Source: Phycisphaeraceae bacterium (GTDB lineage Bacteria; Planctomycetota; Phycisphaerae; Phycisphaerales; UBA1924). Taken from it: a stretch of 64,000 nt of DNA. The notes beneath the pieces are model-generated. The model did not search any database and was not told where the DNA came from. It was given only the letters and a program-made list of their open reading frames with translations. Each line of letters begins with the position of its first letter. Position 1 is the first letter of the stretch. A program made the position numbers and the translations under genes. The stretch is taken from assembly GCA_019636495.1 (NCBI GenBank), contig JAHBXL010000002.1, positions 62,001 to 126,000 on the forward strand, written 5' to 3'. Below, in pieces: positions 18,218-26,879 of the stretch.

Positions 18218-19129
18218 TCACGGTGTTCCGAGCGTCAGGTCCGGAGTCCACTTGAGCCATGAGTCGTCCGCGCTCTCGGCCAGTTCGAAGCGGTGCCCCG
18301 GGGCGACCGGCTGCCCCGGCCGGTTCGGGGTTGCGAAGGCGATGCCCCCGGCCAGCACGCTCTCGAGCGATCCCGCTCGCAACTTCAGTCCGCCGAGGCC
18401 GAGGTCGAGGCCGATGCCCGAGACGTTCCAGAATCGAGTGTTCTCGCGCACAAGGTGCACATACGCCGGATCGATCCGCACCTGCACATCGACAGTGCGT
18501 GAATCGGGGGAGAGATCGGCCGCGAGTACCGAGCCGACGCGCACCTCGCGATAGACCACCGGCGAGCCGGGTGTGACCGAGCCCAGCCGCGTGCCGCTGA
18601 GCGTGAGTTCGAGCCCGCCCTCGGCGCCGGGCAGTCCCCTGCCCGCGCCCCGCGGCGGTGTTTGCAGGCCCTGGAAACTCCTCGCGGCGGGCGCGCCCGC
18701 GGGCCCGGGTTCGGCCTCGATGTAGCGCGGGCCCAGCAGGGTTTCGAGCCCTGAGACGCGCGTGAGGCTGAGTTCCGGTCGAACGACCCAGAAGCGCGAG
18801 CCCTCGACGGCGAGTCCGGCGGCGTCCTTGTTCAGTTCGACTCGGGTACTGACGCCCGCGAGATCGGGCGTGAGCAGCACTTCGCGCACCTTGCCGACCT
18901 GCACGCCGCGGAAAGAGACCGGGTCGCCCGCGCGGAGGCCCTCGCCGTTGGCGAAGTTGATGGTGATGAGCGGGCCGCGCTGGGCGTAGGCCTGAAAGAA
19001 GAGCACGCCGACCAGCCCGACGGCCAGCACGGGCACGAACCAGAGGATCGACACGGCGCGGCCGCCCACACGGGCGCCCGTCGCGGCCGCGCCCGCTCGC
19101 ACAATCTCGGCCTGCGGCAACTCGCTCAT
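18218..19129 (-). CDS. pqiB: PqiB/MlaD-type MCE-domain protein
   Basis: 303 residues. One N-terminal transmembrane helix (AVSILWFVPVLAVGLVGVLFF) anchors the protein to the inner membrane. Two MCE domains follow, starting ITINFANGEGLRAGDPVSFRGVQVGKV and LELTLSGTRLGSVTPGSPVVYREVRVG. Typical PqiB has three MCE domains and about 550 residues, so this is a short form. MCE proteins form hexameric tunnels for lipid transport across the periplasm. Its ATG overlaps the TGA of pqiA, giving a coupled pqiAB unit. No pqiC follows. Confidence 0.85.
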   Translation of the reverse strand: MSELPQAEIVRAGAAATGARVGGRAVSILWFVPVLAVGLVGVLFFQAYAQRGPLITINFANGEGLRAGDPVSFRGVQVGKVREVLLTPDLAGVSTRVELNKDAAGLAVEGSRFWVVRPELSLTRVSGLETLLGPRYIEAEPGPAGAPAARSFQGLQTPPRGAGRGLPGAEGGLELTLSGTRLGSVTPGSPVVYREVRVGSVLAADLSPDSRTVDVQVRIDPAYVHLVRENTRFWNVSGIGLDLGLGGLKLRAGSLESVLAGGIAFATPNRPGQPVAPGHRFELAESADDSWLKWTPDLTLGTP

Positions 19130-19728
19130 GCGTGATCCTCCCAGATCTGTGCGGGGTCGAAGACGGCGGAGGCGAACATGCTCAGCACGACGACCGCCGC
19201 GAACGCCGCAGCGCCCGGCCCCGGGGACACCTGCACCCACGAGCCGAGTTTCACCGCCGCGACGAGCACGGCGACGAGCAGCACGTCGACCATTCCCCAT
19301 CGTCCGAGCCATTCGACGAGGTGGTATGTCGCAGCGCGGTGGTGACGTTCGAACCACTCCAGCCGCGTGCACAGCAGGAGGATTCCGATGAGTTTGACCG
19401 CGGGGATGATGATCGAGCAGACCAGGACGATCACTCCGACGGCGACCGAGCCCTCGCGCAGGAGTTCGAGCGCGCCCGACCAGATGGTCGCCTCGCTGCG
19501 GTGGCCGAGGCGCTCGATCTGCAGGACCGGCAGGACCATCGCCGCGGGGTAGAGCACCAGTGCGGCCGATGCCAGGGCGATTACGCGGCTGCGGGCCTTG
19601 GGATCGTGGGCGCGTCCGACGACGCTCCGGCATCGCCGGCAGAGGGCCTTGCTCCCGCGCGGGATGGGCGGCACGAGTTGTTCGAGTCCGCAGCAGGGGC
19701 AGGCCCGCGCGGCTGCGTGGGGCATCAT
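19126..19728 (-). CDS. pqiA: PqiA-type membrane protein
   Basis: 200 residues, one PqiA domain. A zinc-ribbon-like N-terminus (CPCCGLEQLVPPIPRGSKALCRRC) is followed by about four transmembrane helices, including VIALASAALVLYPAAMVLP and the family phrase TIWSGALELLREGSVAVGVIV. E. coli PqiA has two such domains, so this is a half-size version. It works with PqiB in envelope lipid transport. TACACT lies 7 bases before ATG 19728, with no SD. Confidence 0.85.
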   Translation of the reverse strand: MMPHAAARACPCCGLEQLVPPIPRGSKALCRRCRSVVGRAHDPKARSRVIALASAALVLYPAAMVLPVLQIERLGHRSEATIWSGALELLREGSVAVGVIVLVCSIIIPAVKLIGILLLCTRLEWFERHHRAATYHLVEWLGRWGMVDVLLVAVLVAAVKLGSWVQVSPGPGAAAFAAVVVLSMFASAVFDPAQIWEDHA

Positions 19729-19735
19729 GGAGAAC

Positions 19736-19741
19736 AGTGTA
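19736..19741 (-). promoter_or_regulatory. TACACT -10-like box, 7 bases before the pqiA ATG
   Basis: Minus strand, TACACT-GTTCTCC-ATG. Confidence 0.35.
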
Positions 19742-19772
19742 TTGGGAATCAGGTGCTCCGGGCCGCATTCAT

Positions 19773-19792
19773 CCGTTCATCCGGATAAACGG
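19773..19792. promoter_or_regulatory. 20-bp imperfect palindrome between pqiA and metF
   Basis: CCGTTCATCCGGATAAACGG: perfect ATCCGGAT core and CCGTT/AACGG arms with one mismatch pair. The half-site TTCATCCG also occurs immediately upstream at 19768-19775. Position between divergent genes and before metF suggests an operator for a methionine- or SAM-responsive regulator; the regulator is unknown. Confidence 0.4.
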
Positions 19793-19901
19793 CTACACTC
19801 GCGGAGAGCAGGGCTTGCGCCGGGGCCGCATCCTGCCGATACAGATTCTCACCGCCCGATTCCACGCCGCGGCGGCGGCAGCGCGAACTCCGGACAGTCT
19901 T

Positions 19902-20825
19902 ATGCACGCACAGGAACTTTTCGACCGTCAGCGGACGACGTTTTCGTTCGAGTTTTTTCCGCCGCGAACGGCGGAGACGGCCGAGCAGTTGTACGCCGCG
20001 ATCACCGATCTTGAGGCTCTCAAGCCGACGTTTGTTTCGATCACCTATGGCGCGGGCGGTTCGACGCGGGAACTGACGCACGACCTCGTGCTTCGCCTGA
20101 AGAACCAGACGACGCTTCTGCCGGTGCCGCATCTGACGTGCGTCGGGCATAGCGAGGCGGAGATTCGTGGGATTCTGGAACGCTACGCCGCGGCGGGGAT
20201 CTCGAACATCGTGGCGCTGGGGGGCGACCTTCCGAAAGGGATGGAGCAGCACGACCGCACGCGCGATGCGTTCGGGCACGCGGCGGACCTGGTGCGGTTC
20301 ATCAAGAAGTTCAATGCCGAGGGCGGGCACCCCGATCCGCGCGGGTTCGGCGTTTGCGTCGCCGGATATCCCGAGGGCCACCCGGGCACGCCCAACCGGG
20401 TGAGGGAGATGGACCATCTGAAGGCCAAGGTGGATGCGGGGGCGGACTGGATCTGCACGCAGTTGTTCTTTGACAATCGCGATTTCTACGACTTCCGCGA
20501 CCGCTGCGGGCTGGCGGGCATCACGGTGCCGATCATCGCGGGCATCATGCCGGTGACCTCGGGGCCGGGGATGAGCCGCATGGCTGAACTGGCGCTGGGC
20601 ACGCGGTTCCCCGCGCCGTTGGTGCGCGCGGTGAATCGGGCGCAGGGGGATGCGGAGGGCGTGCGGCGGGTGGGCATTCATTGGGCCACGGAACAGTGCC
20701 GCGATCTGCTGGATCATCAAGTCCGCGGGATTCACTTCTACACGTTGAACCGCTCGACGGCGACGCGCGAGGTGTTCCTGAACCTGGGCGTGAAGGACAG
20801 CCACGCGCTGACGACGTTTCGGTAG
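19902..20825 (+). CDS. metF: 5,10-methylenetetrahydrofolate reductase
   Basis: 307 residues, normal for MetF. It reduces 5,10-methylene-THF to 5-methyl-THF with FAD, feeding methionine synthesis. Hallmarks: FSFEFFPPRTAE at the N-terminus, FVSITYGAGGSTRE, HLTCVGHSEAEI, NIVALGGDLP, and the late IPGIMP-like segment IAGIMPVTSG. Start ATG 19902 (MHAQELFDRQRTTFSFEFFPP) fits the family N-terminus. It is divergent from pqiA and followed by a convergent prfA. Confidence 0.95.
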   Translation: MHAQELFDRQRTTFSFEFFPPRTAETAEQLYAAITDLEALKPTFVSITYGAGGSTRELTHDLVLRLKNQTTLLPVPHLTCVGHSEAEIRGILERYAAAGISNIVALGGDLPKGMEQHDRTRDAFGHAADLVRFIKKFNAEGGHPDPRGFGVCVAGYPEGHPGTPNRVREMDHLKAKVDAGADWICTQLFFDNRDFYDFRDRCGLAGITVPIIAGIMPVTSGPGMSRMAELALGTRFPAPLVRAVNRAQGDAEGVRRVGIHWATEQCRDLLDHQVRGIHFYTLNRSTATREVFLNLGVKDSHALTTFR

Positions 20826-20833
20826 TCGCCCTC

Positions 20834-20865
20834 AAAAACGACGCGGCCCCGCCTGGCAGCGGGGC
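20834..20865 (-). terminator. Intrinsic terminator of prfA
   Basis: Stem GCCCCGC (20846-20852) with GCGGGGC (20859-20865), 6-base loop. On the minus strand it is followed within 7 bases by TTTTT (20834-20838). On the plus strand no T-run follows. Confidence 0.65.
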
Positions 20866-20940
20866 GCACGCCTATGACCCAAACTTGTTCGGAGTGTACC
20901 CGTGTGCGCGGGGTGGTGCGCGCGGTCCGCGCGCTGCCTG

Positions 20941-22035
20941 TCAGAGTTCGCCGAGGCGGCGCGTGGTCTCCTGCTCGACAAGGTCTCGCATCAGGCGGTC
21001 CATGTCTCCGCCGATGATCTCGCGGAGCGGGTATTCGCCGGGCAGGCGTTCGTCGGCGACGATGCCGTCCTTGTAGCGGTAGGTTCGGATCTTCTCGCTG
21101 CGCTCGCCGCCGCCGATCTGCTCGCGGCGTGCGCTGGCTCGCGCCTCGTGGGCCTTGCGGCGTTCGAGTTCGTACACGCGCGCCATGAGCAGGCGGCGTG
21201 CCGCAGCGCGGTTCTGCTGCTGGCTCTTGCTCTCCTGCATCTTGACCTCGATGCCGGTGGGCTTGTGGACGAGTTTGACCGCGGTCGCGACCTTGTTCAC
21301 GTTCTGGCCGCCGGGCCCCTGCGACGTGGTCACATCCTCGAACACGTCGCTCGCCCAATCGATCTTCACCTGCACCTCTTCGGGCTCCGGGAGCGTCGCG
21401 ACGGTGGCGGTGGAGGTGTGGATGCGGCCCTGCGCCTCGGTCGCGGGGACGCGCTTGACCGAGTGCACGCCGGCCTCGAAGGCCAGTTCGCTCCACACGC
21501 CCTCGCCGCGCACGTTCACGACCGCGGAGCGCACGCCGCCGACGCCGGGCTCGGGCGTGAGTTCCAGCACCTCGAAGGACCAGCCCTTTCTGGCGGCGTA
21601 CTTCTGGTACATCTCGAGCAGGTCTCGCGCCCAGAGACAGGCTTCATCGCCGCCGGTTCCGGCGCGGATCTCGAGCATGACCGATCCGATGGCGCGGTCC
21701 TCGGCGTTGACGAGGGCGGACTTGATGCGGTCGATGAGCGCGTCGGCGCGGGCTTCGATGTCCGGCAACTCGGCGCGGGCGAGTTCGACGAACTCGCGAT
21801 CGGTCGCGGCCTCGATGGCGGCGCGCAGGCCGGCGGCCTCGCTCAGCAGGGCGCGGTAGGCGCGGTAGTCGGCGACCATCTGCTCGATCGCGGCCTTGCG
21901 GATCGACAACTCGCGCACGGCCTTGTGATCGGTGACGAACTCCGCATCGCCGAGTCTGGCCTCCATCTCGTCGAACTGCTTGGAGAGTTCGTCGAGTCGG
22001 GCAAAGAGGGCCTGTGGCAGGGCGGTCGCGGGCAT
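20941..22035 (-). CDS. prfA: Peptide chain release factor 1
   Basis: 364 residues. Catalytic GGQ is in TTSQGPGGQNVNKVATAVKL. The stop-codon recognition motif is PAT in VKRVPATEAQGRIHTSTATV, i.e. the RF1 type (UAA/UAG) rather than the SPF of RF2. It releases finished proteins at the ribosome. ATG 22035 is preceded by TACTAT with 6 bases between and no SD. It starts 25 bases after the pgi stop and could also be read from pgi. Confidence 0.95.
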   Translation of the reverse strand: MPATALPQALFARLDELSKQFDEMEARLGDAEFVTDHKAVRELSIRKAAIEQMVADYRAYRALLSEAAGLRAAIEAATDREFVELARAELPDIEARADALIDRIKSALVNAEDRAIGSVMLEIRAGTGGDEACLWARDLLEMYQKYAARKGWSFEVLELTPEPGVGGVRSAVVNVRGEGVWSELAFEAGVHSVKRVPATEAQGRIHTSTATVATLPEPEEVQVKIDWASDVFEDVTTSQGPGGQNVNKVATAVKLVHKPTGIEVKMQESKSQQQNRAAARRLLMARVYELERRKAHEARASARREQIGGGERSEKIRTYRYKDGIVADERLPGEYPLREIIGGDMDRLMRDLVEQETTRRLGEL

Positions 22036-22041
22036 GAAGGG

Positions 22042-22047
22042 ATAGTA
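22042..22047 (-). promoter_or_regulatory. TACTAT -10-like box, 6 bases before the prfA ATG
   Basis: Minus strand, TACTAT-CCCTTC-ATG, in the 25-base gap to pgi. Confidence 0.4.
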
Positions 22048-22060
22048 GAGAGCGGGAGAC

Positions 22061-23497
22061 TCAGGACTCGATGACCCGCGTGTGGGGCGCGAGCGCGGCG
22101 TTGACCGCCCGGAGGTGCTTCTCGAAACCTGCGCGGCCCATGAGGCCGAAGGTCGCCTGCTTGCCGAGTTCCACCGCGGGCTGGTCGTAGGCATCGATGT
22201 TGAGCAGCAGACCCGCGTAGGCCGTGACCATCTCCCACAGGTAGATGAACTGGCCGACGTGGAAGGCGTCGATCTTCGGGAAGCGGATGGTGAGGTTGGG
22301 GCGCTGGCTTTCGAGGAGCGCGTACTCGGTCGCGCGCTTCTCGGCGGTCAGCAGTTCGGCCATGGTGCGGCCTTCGAGGTAGGTCAGGGCCTCGACGCCG
22401 AGGCCGCGCGGGATGGTGAGGCCCTGGTGCGGGCCGAAGTCCGCGACTTCGAGGAACATGATGACCTTGTCGTTGGGGCCCTCGCGGTAGAGTTGGACCT
22501 GCGAGTGCTGGTCGGTTGTGCCCAGCGCCTTGACGGGCGTGAATCCCGCGAAGACGGTGTCGCCGTCCTTGTCGGACTTCTTGCCCAGCGACTCGGCCCA
22601 CAACTGCCGGTACCAGTCCGCCATCAGGTACAGCGCGTTGGCGTAGGGCATCATCACGTGGTTGGTCTTGCCCTTGCGCGTGCCGAGTTCGACCAGCAGG
22701 AAGGCGAGCATCGCGGCGGGGTTCTTGTCGAGTTGCTCGCGGCAGGTCGGCTCGTCCATGCTTGCCGCGCCGTCGAGCAGCGCGGCGATGTCGATCCCGC
22801 ACATCGCGGCGGAAAAGAGGCCGACGGGCGAAAGGACGCTGAAACGACCGCCGACGCCGTCGGGGACGGGCAGCGTGGCGTAGTTCTCGGCATCGCAGAT
22901 CTTCCGCATGGTGCCGCGGGCGGGGTCGGTGACGGCGACGACGTGGTCCGCGCCCTTGCGGCCGTGCCTTCTGAGCAGGTCGCGGATGAACATGAACTGC
23001 GCGGCGGTCTCGGCGGTTTCGCCGCTCTTGGAGACGACGTTGAAGACGGTGCGTTCGAGTTTCGGGTCGCTCGCGAGGCAGCAATCGATCACCGCGGCGA
23101 AGTTGGCGGGGTCGACGTTGTCGACGACGAACAGCCGCGGGCCCTTGCGGGCCTCGCGCGGGAGCAGGTTGTGCGTGGGCGGGTTGAGCGCGGACTGAAG
23201 GGCGATGTTGCCCAGCGCGGAGCCTCCGATGCCGAGGACGACAATGTTCTCGCAGCCGCCGCCCACGCCCCTGAAGCGCTCGACGAGCGCGAGCACGTCG
23301 CGGGTGTGTTCAGCGCGCATCGGGTCTCGGTGCAGGTCGCGCCAGCGTTCCCACCCGGTGCCGCGTGTGGATGCGAGTTTTCTCGCCGCGGCGGAAATGG
23401 CGGCGGCGGCTTCGCCCGAGGGGTGGAGGACGTCGGCATCGAGCCCGTGAGCGCCGACGCGGTCGGCGAGACAGTTGGCGTATTCGAGGGTGAGCAT
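22061..23497 (-). CDS. pgi: Glucose-6-phosphate isomerase
   Basis: 478 residues, between the short archaeal/Gram-positive form and the 550-residue E. coli enzyme. It interconverts glucose-6-P and fructose-6-P. Motifs: VLGIGGSALGN, sugar-phosphate loop VVSKSGETAET, GGRFSVLSPVG, catalytic His region GTTDQHSQVQLYREG, and the late IDAYDQPAVELGK signature. The frame is open upstream but conserved sequence begins near ATG 23497 (MLTLEYANCLADRVG), which has TATCCT 6 bases upstream. Confidence 0.95.
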   Translation of the reverse strand: MLTLEYANCLADRVGAHGLDADVLHPSGEAAAAISAAARKLASTRGTGWERWRDLHRDPMRAEHTRDVLALVERFRGVGGGCENIVVLGIGGSALGNIALQSALNPPTHNLLPREARKGPRLFVVDNVDPANFAAVIDCCLASDPKLERTVFNVVSKSGETAETAAQFMFIRDLLRRHGRKGADHVVAVTDPARGTMRKICDAENYATLPVPDGVGGRFSVLSPVGLFSAAMCGIDIAALLDGAASMDEPTCREQLDKNPAAMLAFLLVELGTRKGKTNHVMMPYANALYLMADWYRQLWAESLGKKSDKDGDTVFAGFTPVKALGTTDQHSQVQLYREGPNDKVIMFLEVADFGPHQGLTIPRGLGVEALTYLEGRTMAELLTAEKRATEYALLESQRPNLTIRFPKIDAFHVGQFIYLWEMVTAYAGLLLNIDAYDQPAVELGKQATFGLMGRAGFEKHLRAVNAALAPHTRVIES

Positions 23498-23503
23498 GGG
23501 TGG

Positions 23504-23509
23504 AGGATA
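23504..23509 (-). promoter_or_regulatory. TATCCT -10-like box, 6 bases before the pgi ATG
   Basis: Minus strand, TATCCT-CCACCC-ATG. Confidence 0.4.
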
Positions 23510-23643
23510 CAGGGTTCGTGCCGGGGCGGAAGGGGGAGGGCGAGGGTGTCGAAAACGCAGGATCCCGCCGCCGCGTTCCACTTTCCACCGTGCACGTGCC
23601 GTTTCCGGCCGGTCGCCTGCCGACAAACGAAGAACCGCTCTCC

Positions 23644-23649
23644 TACTCT
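23644..23649 (+). promoter_or_regulatory. TACTCT -10-like box, 5 bases before the ppa ATG
   Basis: TACTCT-CCGCC-ATG; no SD. Confidence 0.3.
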
Positions 23650-23654
23650 CCGCC

Positions 23655-24221
23655 ATGATCCATCCGTGGCACGACGTGACGCCGGGCGCCGAGAAGGGCG
23701 AACTGCCCGGCCATTTCAAGGCGATCATCGAGATCCCGCGAGGCTCGAACCTGAAGTTTGAACTCGACAAGGGCTCGGGGATGCTGAAACTCGACCGGGT
23801 GCTGTCGAGCGCGGTGTACTACCCGGCCAACTACGGGTTCATCCCGCAGACGCTCGCGGAGGACAACGACCCGCTGGACGTGCTGGTGTACTGCACTGAG
23901 GCGATCCCGCCGCTGTGCATCTGCCACGCGCGGGCGGTGGGCATGATGTCGATGATCGACCGCGGCGACCCGGACCACAAGATCGTCGCGGTGCTGGACT
24001 CGGACCCGATTTACTCGGAGTTCACGCTGGCGAGCCACTTCCCCAAGCACATCTTCAAGATGCTGAAGCAGTTTTTCGAGGACTACAAGATGCTCGAGGG
24101 CAAGGGCGTGGCGGTGGAGGACGTGCTGCCCGCGGAAGCCGCGCACGCGGTCATCGAGGACTCGCTGGCCCGGTACGAGAAGGCCCGACGCATGGGGGGG
24201 ATCAAGGGGCTGGTGGGTTGA
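23655..24221 (+). CDS. ppa: Inorganic pyrophosphatase, class I
   Basis: 188 residues. It hydrolyses pyrophosphate and so pulls biosynthetic reactions forward. The metal-binding signature EDNDPLDVLV is visible, along with AIIEIPRGSNLKFE, YYPANYGFIPQT and DRGDPDHKIVAV. Length and order match bacterial soluble PPases. The start at 23655 (MIHPWHDVTPG) is the first with family-like sequence. Divergent from pgi. Confidence 0.95.
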   Translation: MIHPWHDVTPGAEKGELPGHFKAIIEIPRGSNLKFELDKGSGMLKLDRVLSSAVYYPANYGFIPQTLAEDNDPLDVLVYCTEAIPPLCICHARAVGMMSMIDRGDPDHKIVAVLDSDPIYSEFTLASHFPKHIFKMLKQFFEDYKMLEGKGVAVEDVLPAEAAHAVIEDSLARYEKARRMGGIKGLVG

Positions 24222-24258
24222 TCGGCGCCTGCCGGCGCGATCTCGCCCCGTGTGCGCG

Positions 24259-24264
24259 TATCCT
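24259..24264 (+). promoter_or_regulatory. TATCCT -10-like box, 6 bases before the 24271 ATG
   Basis: TATCCT-CCCTGC-ATG; no SD. Confidence 0.4.
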
Positions 24265-24270
24265 CCCTGC

Positions 24271-25290
24271 ATGTCGAGCCTGAACCACCGACCGCGCCCC
24301 GGCGAGGGCGAGCCGACGGCCATCCACGTGCTGATGTCCGGGTTGATCGACTACGCCGGGCTGTTCCCGCCGGCGAAACTGGCGATGGCCCCCGCGGTGC
24401 AGAACTATGCACGCTACCTCGCCTCGCCCGAGGCATGGATGCTCGGGCGGTTCGTGCTGCCGGTCTCGCGGCTGGAGGAGTTTCGCAACGCCGCGTTGCC
24501 AATGCTGCCGCGGAGCGCCGACCCTTCGACGCGGGGCGGGGGCGAGCCCTGGCCCATCTCGGCGATCATCGACGGGGACATCGACGAGAACCTGGACTCG
24601 ATCTTCGCGTTCAACCACGAGCACGAACGGCCGGAGAACGGGCTGGCGGTGATTGATGCGATTGAACTGAAGCCGCCGCCCACGGCCGCGCCGGGCGCGA
24701 CGGGGCCGACGGGCGCGGCGTGGATCGATGATGCGCTGGAACTGATCCCCGAGGAGTTGTACCCGTTTTTCGAGATCCCGATCATGCCATCGGGCCCGGG
24801 GGCTGCGCCGCCGGACTTTCGGGGGATGATCGCCGCGCTGGCGGGGGCCGATGCGGGGGCCAAGGTTCGCACCGGCGGCATCACGCCGGGGTCGATCCCG
24901 CCGCTGGCGGCGGTCGCGGAGTTCATCGTCGCGTGCTGCTACGCCGAGGTGCCCTTCAAGGCGACGGCGGGCCTGCACCACGCCTGCCGCGGCAGATACC
25001 CGCTGACGTATGAGCCGGGGAGCGAGGCGGCGATCATGCACGGATTCCTGAACGTGTTTCTGGGGGCGGCATTCGCGCAGTCGCGGCGGCTGGATGCCGA
25101 CAGGTTGCGCGAGGCGCTGGAGGAATCGGACAGCGCGGCGTTCGGCTTCGGGCGCGACGTGGTGACATGGCGGGCGTTGGGGCTCGATTGCGTGCAACTG
25201 GCGCACACGCGCGAGACGTTTGCGCTCTCGTACGGCTCGTGCTCGTTCGAAGAGCCTGTGCAGGAACTTCGCGCCCTTGGCCTGATCTAG
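24271..25290 (+). CDS. Conserved-looking protein of unknown function beside fumarylacetoacetase
   Basis: 339 residues, no signal peptide, cytoplasmic. Not assigned to a named family here. It opens with HVLMSGLIDYAGLFPPAKLAMA and has phrases that look like active-site strands: FFEIPIMP, AKVRTGGITPGSIPP, VPFKATAGLHHACRG, and a Gly-Phe-Gly near GFGRDVV. The alternation of beta-strand and helix, with a late 'KATAGLHH', resembles a TIM barrel that binds a carboxylate or phosphate. It ends 141 bases before fumarylacetoacetase on the same strand, so a role in aromatic amino acid catabolism is possible but inferred from position only. Confidence 0.6.
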   Translation: MSSLNHRPRPGEGEPTAIHVLMSGLIDYAGLFPPAKLAMAPAVQNYARYLASPEAWMLGRFVLPVSRLEEFRNAALPMLPRSADPSTRGGGEPWPISAIIDGDIDENLDSIFAFNHEHERPENGLAVIDAIELKPPPTAAPGATGPTGAAWIDDALELIPEELYPFFEIPIMPSGPGAAPPDFRGMIAALAGADAGAKVRTGGITPGSIPPLAAVAEFIVACCYAEVPFKATAGLHHACRGRYPLTYEPGSEAAIMHGFLNVFLGAAFAQSRRLDADRLREALEESDSAAFGFGRDVVTWRALGLDCVQLAHTRETFALSYGSCSFEEPVQELRALGLI

Positions 25291-25370
25291 CACGGTCCGC
25301 GCACCGCGCTGCGCGGCTTCGGGAGAATCACGAGCGCCGGTCCGATGGCCGACTCTGCGTCTGACCTTGT

Positions 25371-25412
25371 CCCCCCCCACTCCCCACTCCCCCCTCCCCA
25401 CTCCCCACTCTC
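25371..25412 (+). repeat. C-rich CCCCACT/CCCCT low-complexity tract
   Basis: Imperfect tandem of ACTCCCC-type units in the gap before fumarylacetoacetase, ending 20 bases before ATG 25432. It may be simple slippage sequence; no function seen. Confidence 0.5.
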
Positions 25413-25431
25413 TCATCGCCCCCGCACACCC

Positions 25432-26802
25432 ATGAGCAACCCGCACATCAACGACACACACAACCCGTCCATGAAGTCGTGGGTCGAATCGGCCAATGAC
25501 CCGGCGACGGATTTCCCGATCCAGAACCTTGCGCTGTGCGCGTTTGTCGCCGAGCACGACGGGCACACACATGGGCACCTGGGCGTGGCGATCGGCGATC
25601 AGGTGCTGGATGTGTCGATGCTGGCGATGTCCGGCGCGCTGGGCGACCCGGAGGGCGACATGGCGTACATGCTGCATTCGCCGGCGTGGAACTTTGTCGC
25701 GGCGACGCCGCACGTGTGGGGCGACCTGCGGGCCCGGCTTCAGGAGTTCCTGCGCGAGGACGCGGCGGGAGGACAGCGCATGCGCCGCCTGCGTGAGAAG
25801 GCGCTGACGCCGATCGCAGCGACGAAGTTCATGCTGCCGATGACGATCTTTGACTACACCGATTTCTACGCCTCGAAGCACCACGCGACGAACGTGGGCT
25901 CGATGTTCCGGCCGGACAACCCGCTGCTGCCCAACTATCGGCACGTGCCGATCGGCTATCACGGTCGGGCCTCGTCGCTGGTGGTCTCGGGCACGCCGGT
26001 GCGGCGGCCGCTGGGCCAGCAGTCTCCGCCCGATGGCGAGCCGGGCGCGGGGCCGGCGTTCGGCCCGTGCAAACTGCTGGACTACGAGATGGAACTGGGC
26101 GTGTACATCGGCGCGGGGAACCGGCTGGGCGAGCCGATCCCCATCTCTCGGGCGGCCGAGTGTCTCTTTGGCATGGGCATTCTCAACGACTGGTCAGCGC
26201 GCGATGTGCAGAAGTGGGAGTATCAGCCGCTGGGGCCGTTCCTGGCCAAGAACTTCGCTTCGTCGCTCTCGCCGTTTGTCATCACCATGGATGCGCTCGC
26301 GCCGTTCCGCACCGCAGGGCCGGAGCGCGAGGCGGGCGACCCGCAGCCCCTGCCCTATCTTCGCGGCAGCGGGGACTGGGCCCTGGACATCACCGTCGAG
26401 GTGCACCTGCTGAGCGAGCAGATGCGCCGCCGCGGCATGAGCCCCGTGCGGCTCTCGCGCGGCTCGTTCCGCGACATGTACTGGACGGTGGACCAGTTGC
26501 TCGCGCACCACGCCAGCAACGGGTGCAACATGCAGCCGGGGGACCTGCTGGGCTCGGGGACGATCTCGGGTCGCGCGCCGGATTCGCGCGGGTGCCTGCT
26601 GGAACTCACGTGGCAGGGCAACGGCCCCGATGGCAAGCCGCTGCCGCGGAAGGCCGTGGAGTTGCCCACGGGCGAGACGCGGACCTTCCTGGCGGACGGG
26701 GACGAAGTGATCATGAAGGCCTATTGCGAGCGCGAGGGGTTCAGGCGGATCGGCTTTGGCGAGTGCCGCGGCGTGGTGATGCCCGCACCGGTGCTCGCCT
26801 GA
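25432..26802 (+). CDS. fahA: Fumarylacetoacetase
   Basis: About 456 residues. It cleaves fumarylacetoacetate to fumarate and acetoacetate, the last step of tyrosine/homogentisate catabolism. Hallmarks: MKSWVESANDPATDFPIQNL, catalytic/metal motif FDYTDFYASKHHATNVG, HGRASSLVVSGTP, the metal ligand in YEMELGVYIG, and NDWSARDVQKWEYQPLGPF. Start could be ATG 25432 or ATG 25471 (MKSWVES, the usual family N-terminus). No homogentisate dioxygenase or maleylacetoacetate isomerase is in the window. Confidence 0.95.
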   Translation: MSNPHINDTHNPSMKSWVESANDPATDFPIQNLALCAFVAEHDGHTHGHLGVAIGDQVLDVSMLAMSGALGDPEGDMAYMLHSPAWNFVAATPHVWGDLRARLQEFLREDAAGGQRMRRLREKALTPIAATKFMLPMTIFDYTDFYASKHHATNVGSMFRPDNPLLPNYRHVPIGYHGRASSLVVSGTPVRRPLGQQSPPDGEPGAGPAFGPCKLLDYEMELGVYIGAGNRLGEPIPISRAAECLFGMGILNDWSARDVQKWEYQPLGPFLAKNFASSLSPFVITMDALAPFRTAGPEREAGDPQPLPYLRGSGDWALDITVEVHLLSEQMRRRGMSPVRLSRGSFRDMYWTVDQLLAHHASNGCNMQPGDLLGSGTISGRAPDSRGCLLELTWQGNGPDGKPLPRKAVELPTGETRTFLADGDEVIMKAYCEREGFRRIGFGECRGVVMPAPVLA

Positions 26803-26814
26803 CGATTGGGCGGG

Positions 26815-26850
26815 AAAAAAACCGGGCGAGCCCGCAAGGAGCCCGCCCGG
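26815..26850 (-). terminator. Intrinsic terminator of the dockerin-like gene
   Basis: Stem CCGGGCG (26822-26828) with CGCCCGG (26844-26850); on the minus strand it is followed directly by seven T (26815-26821). It lies 30 bases past the stop of the secreted protein gene. Confidence 0.75.
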
Positions 26851-26879
26851 TGGAATCTTCAGAAGATCAGGCGCGCGGA

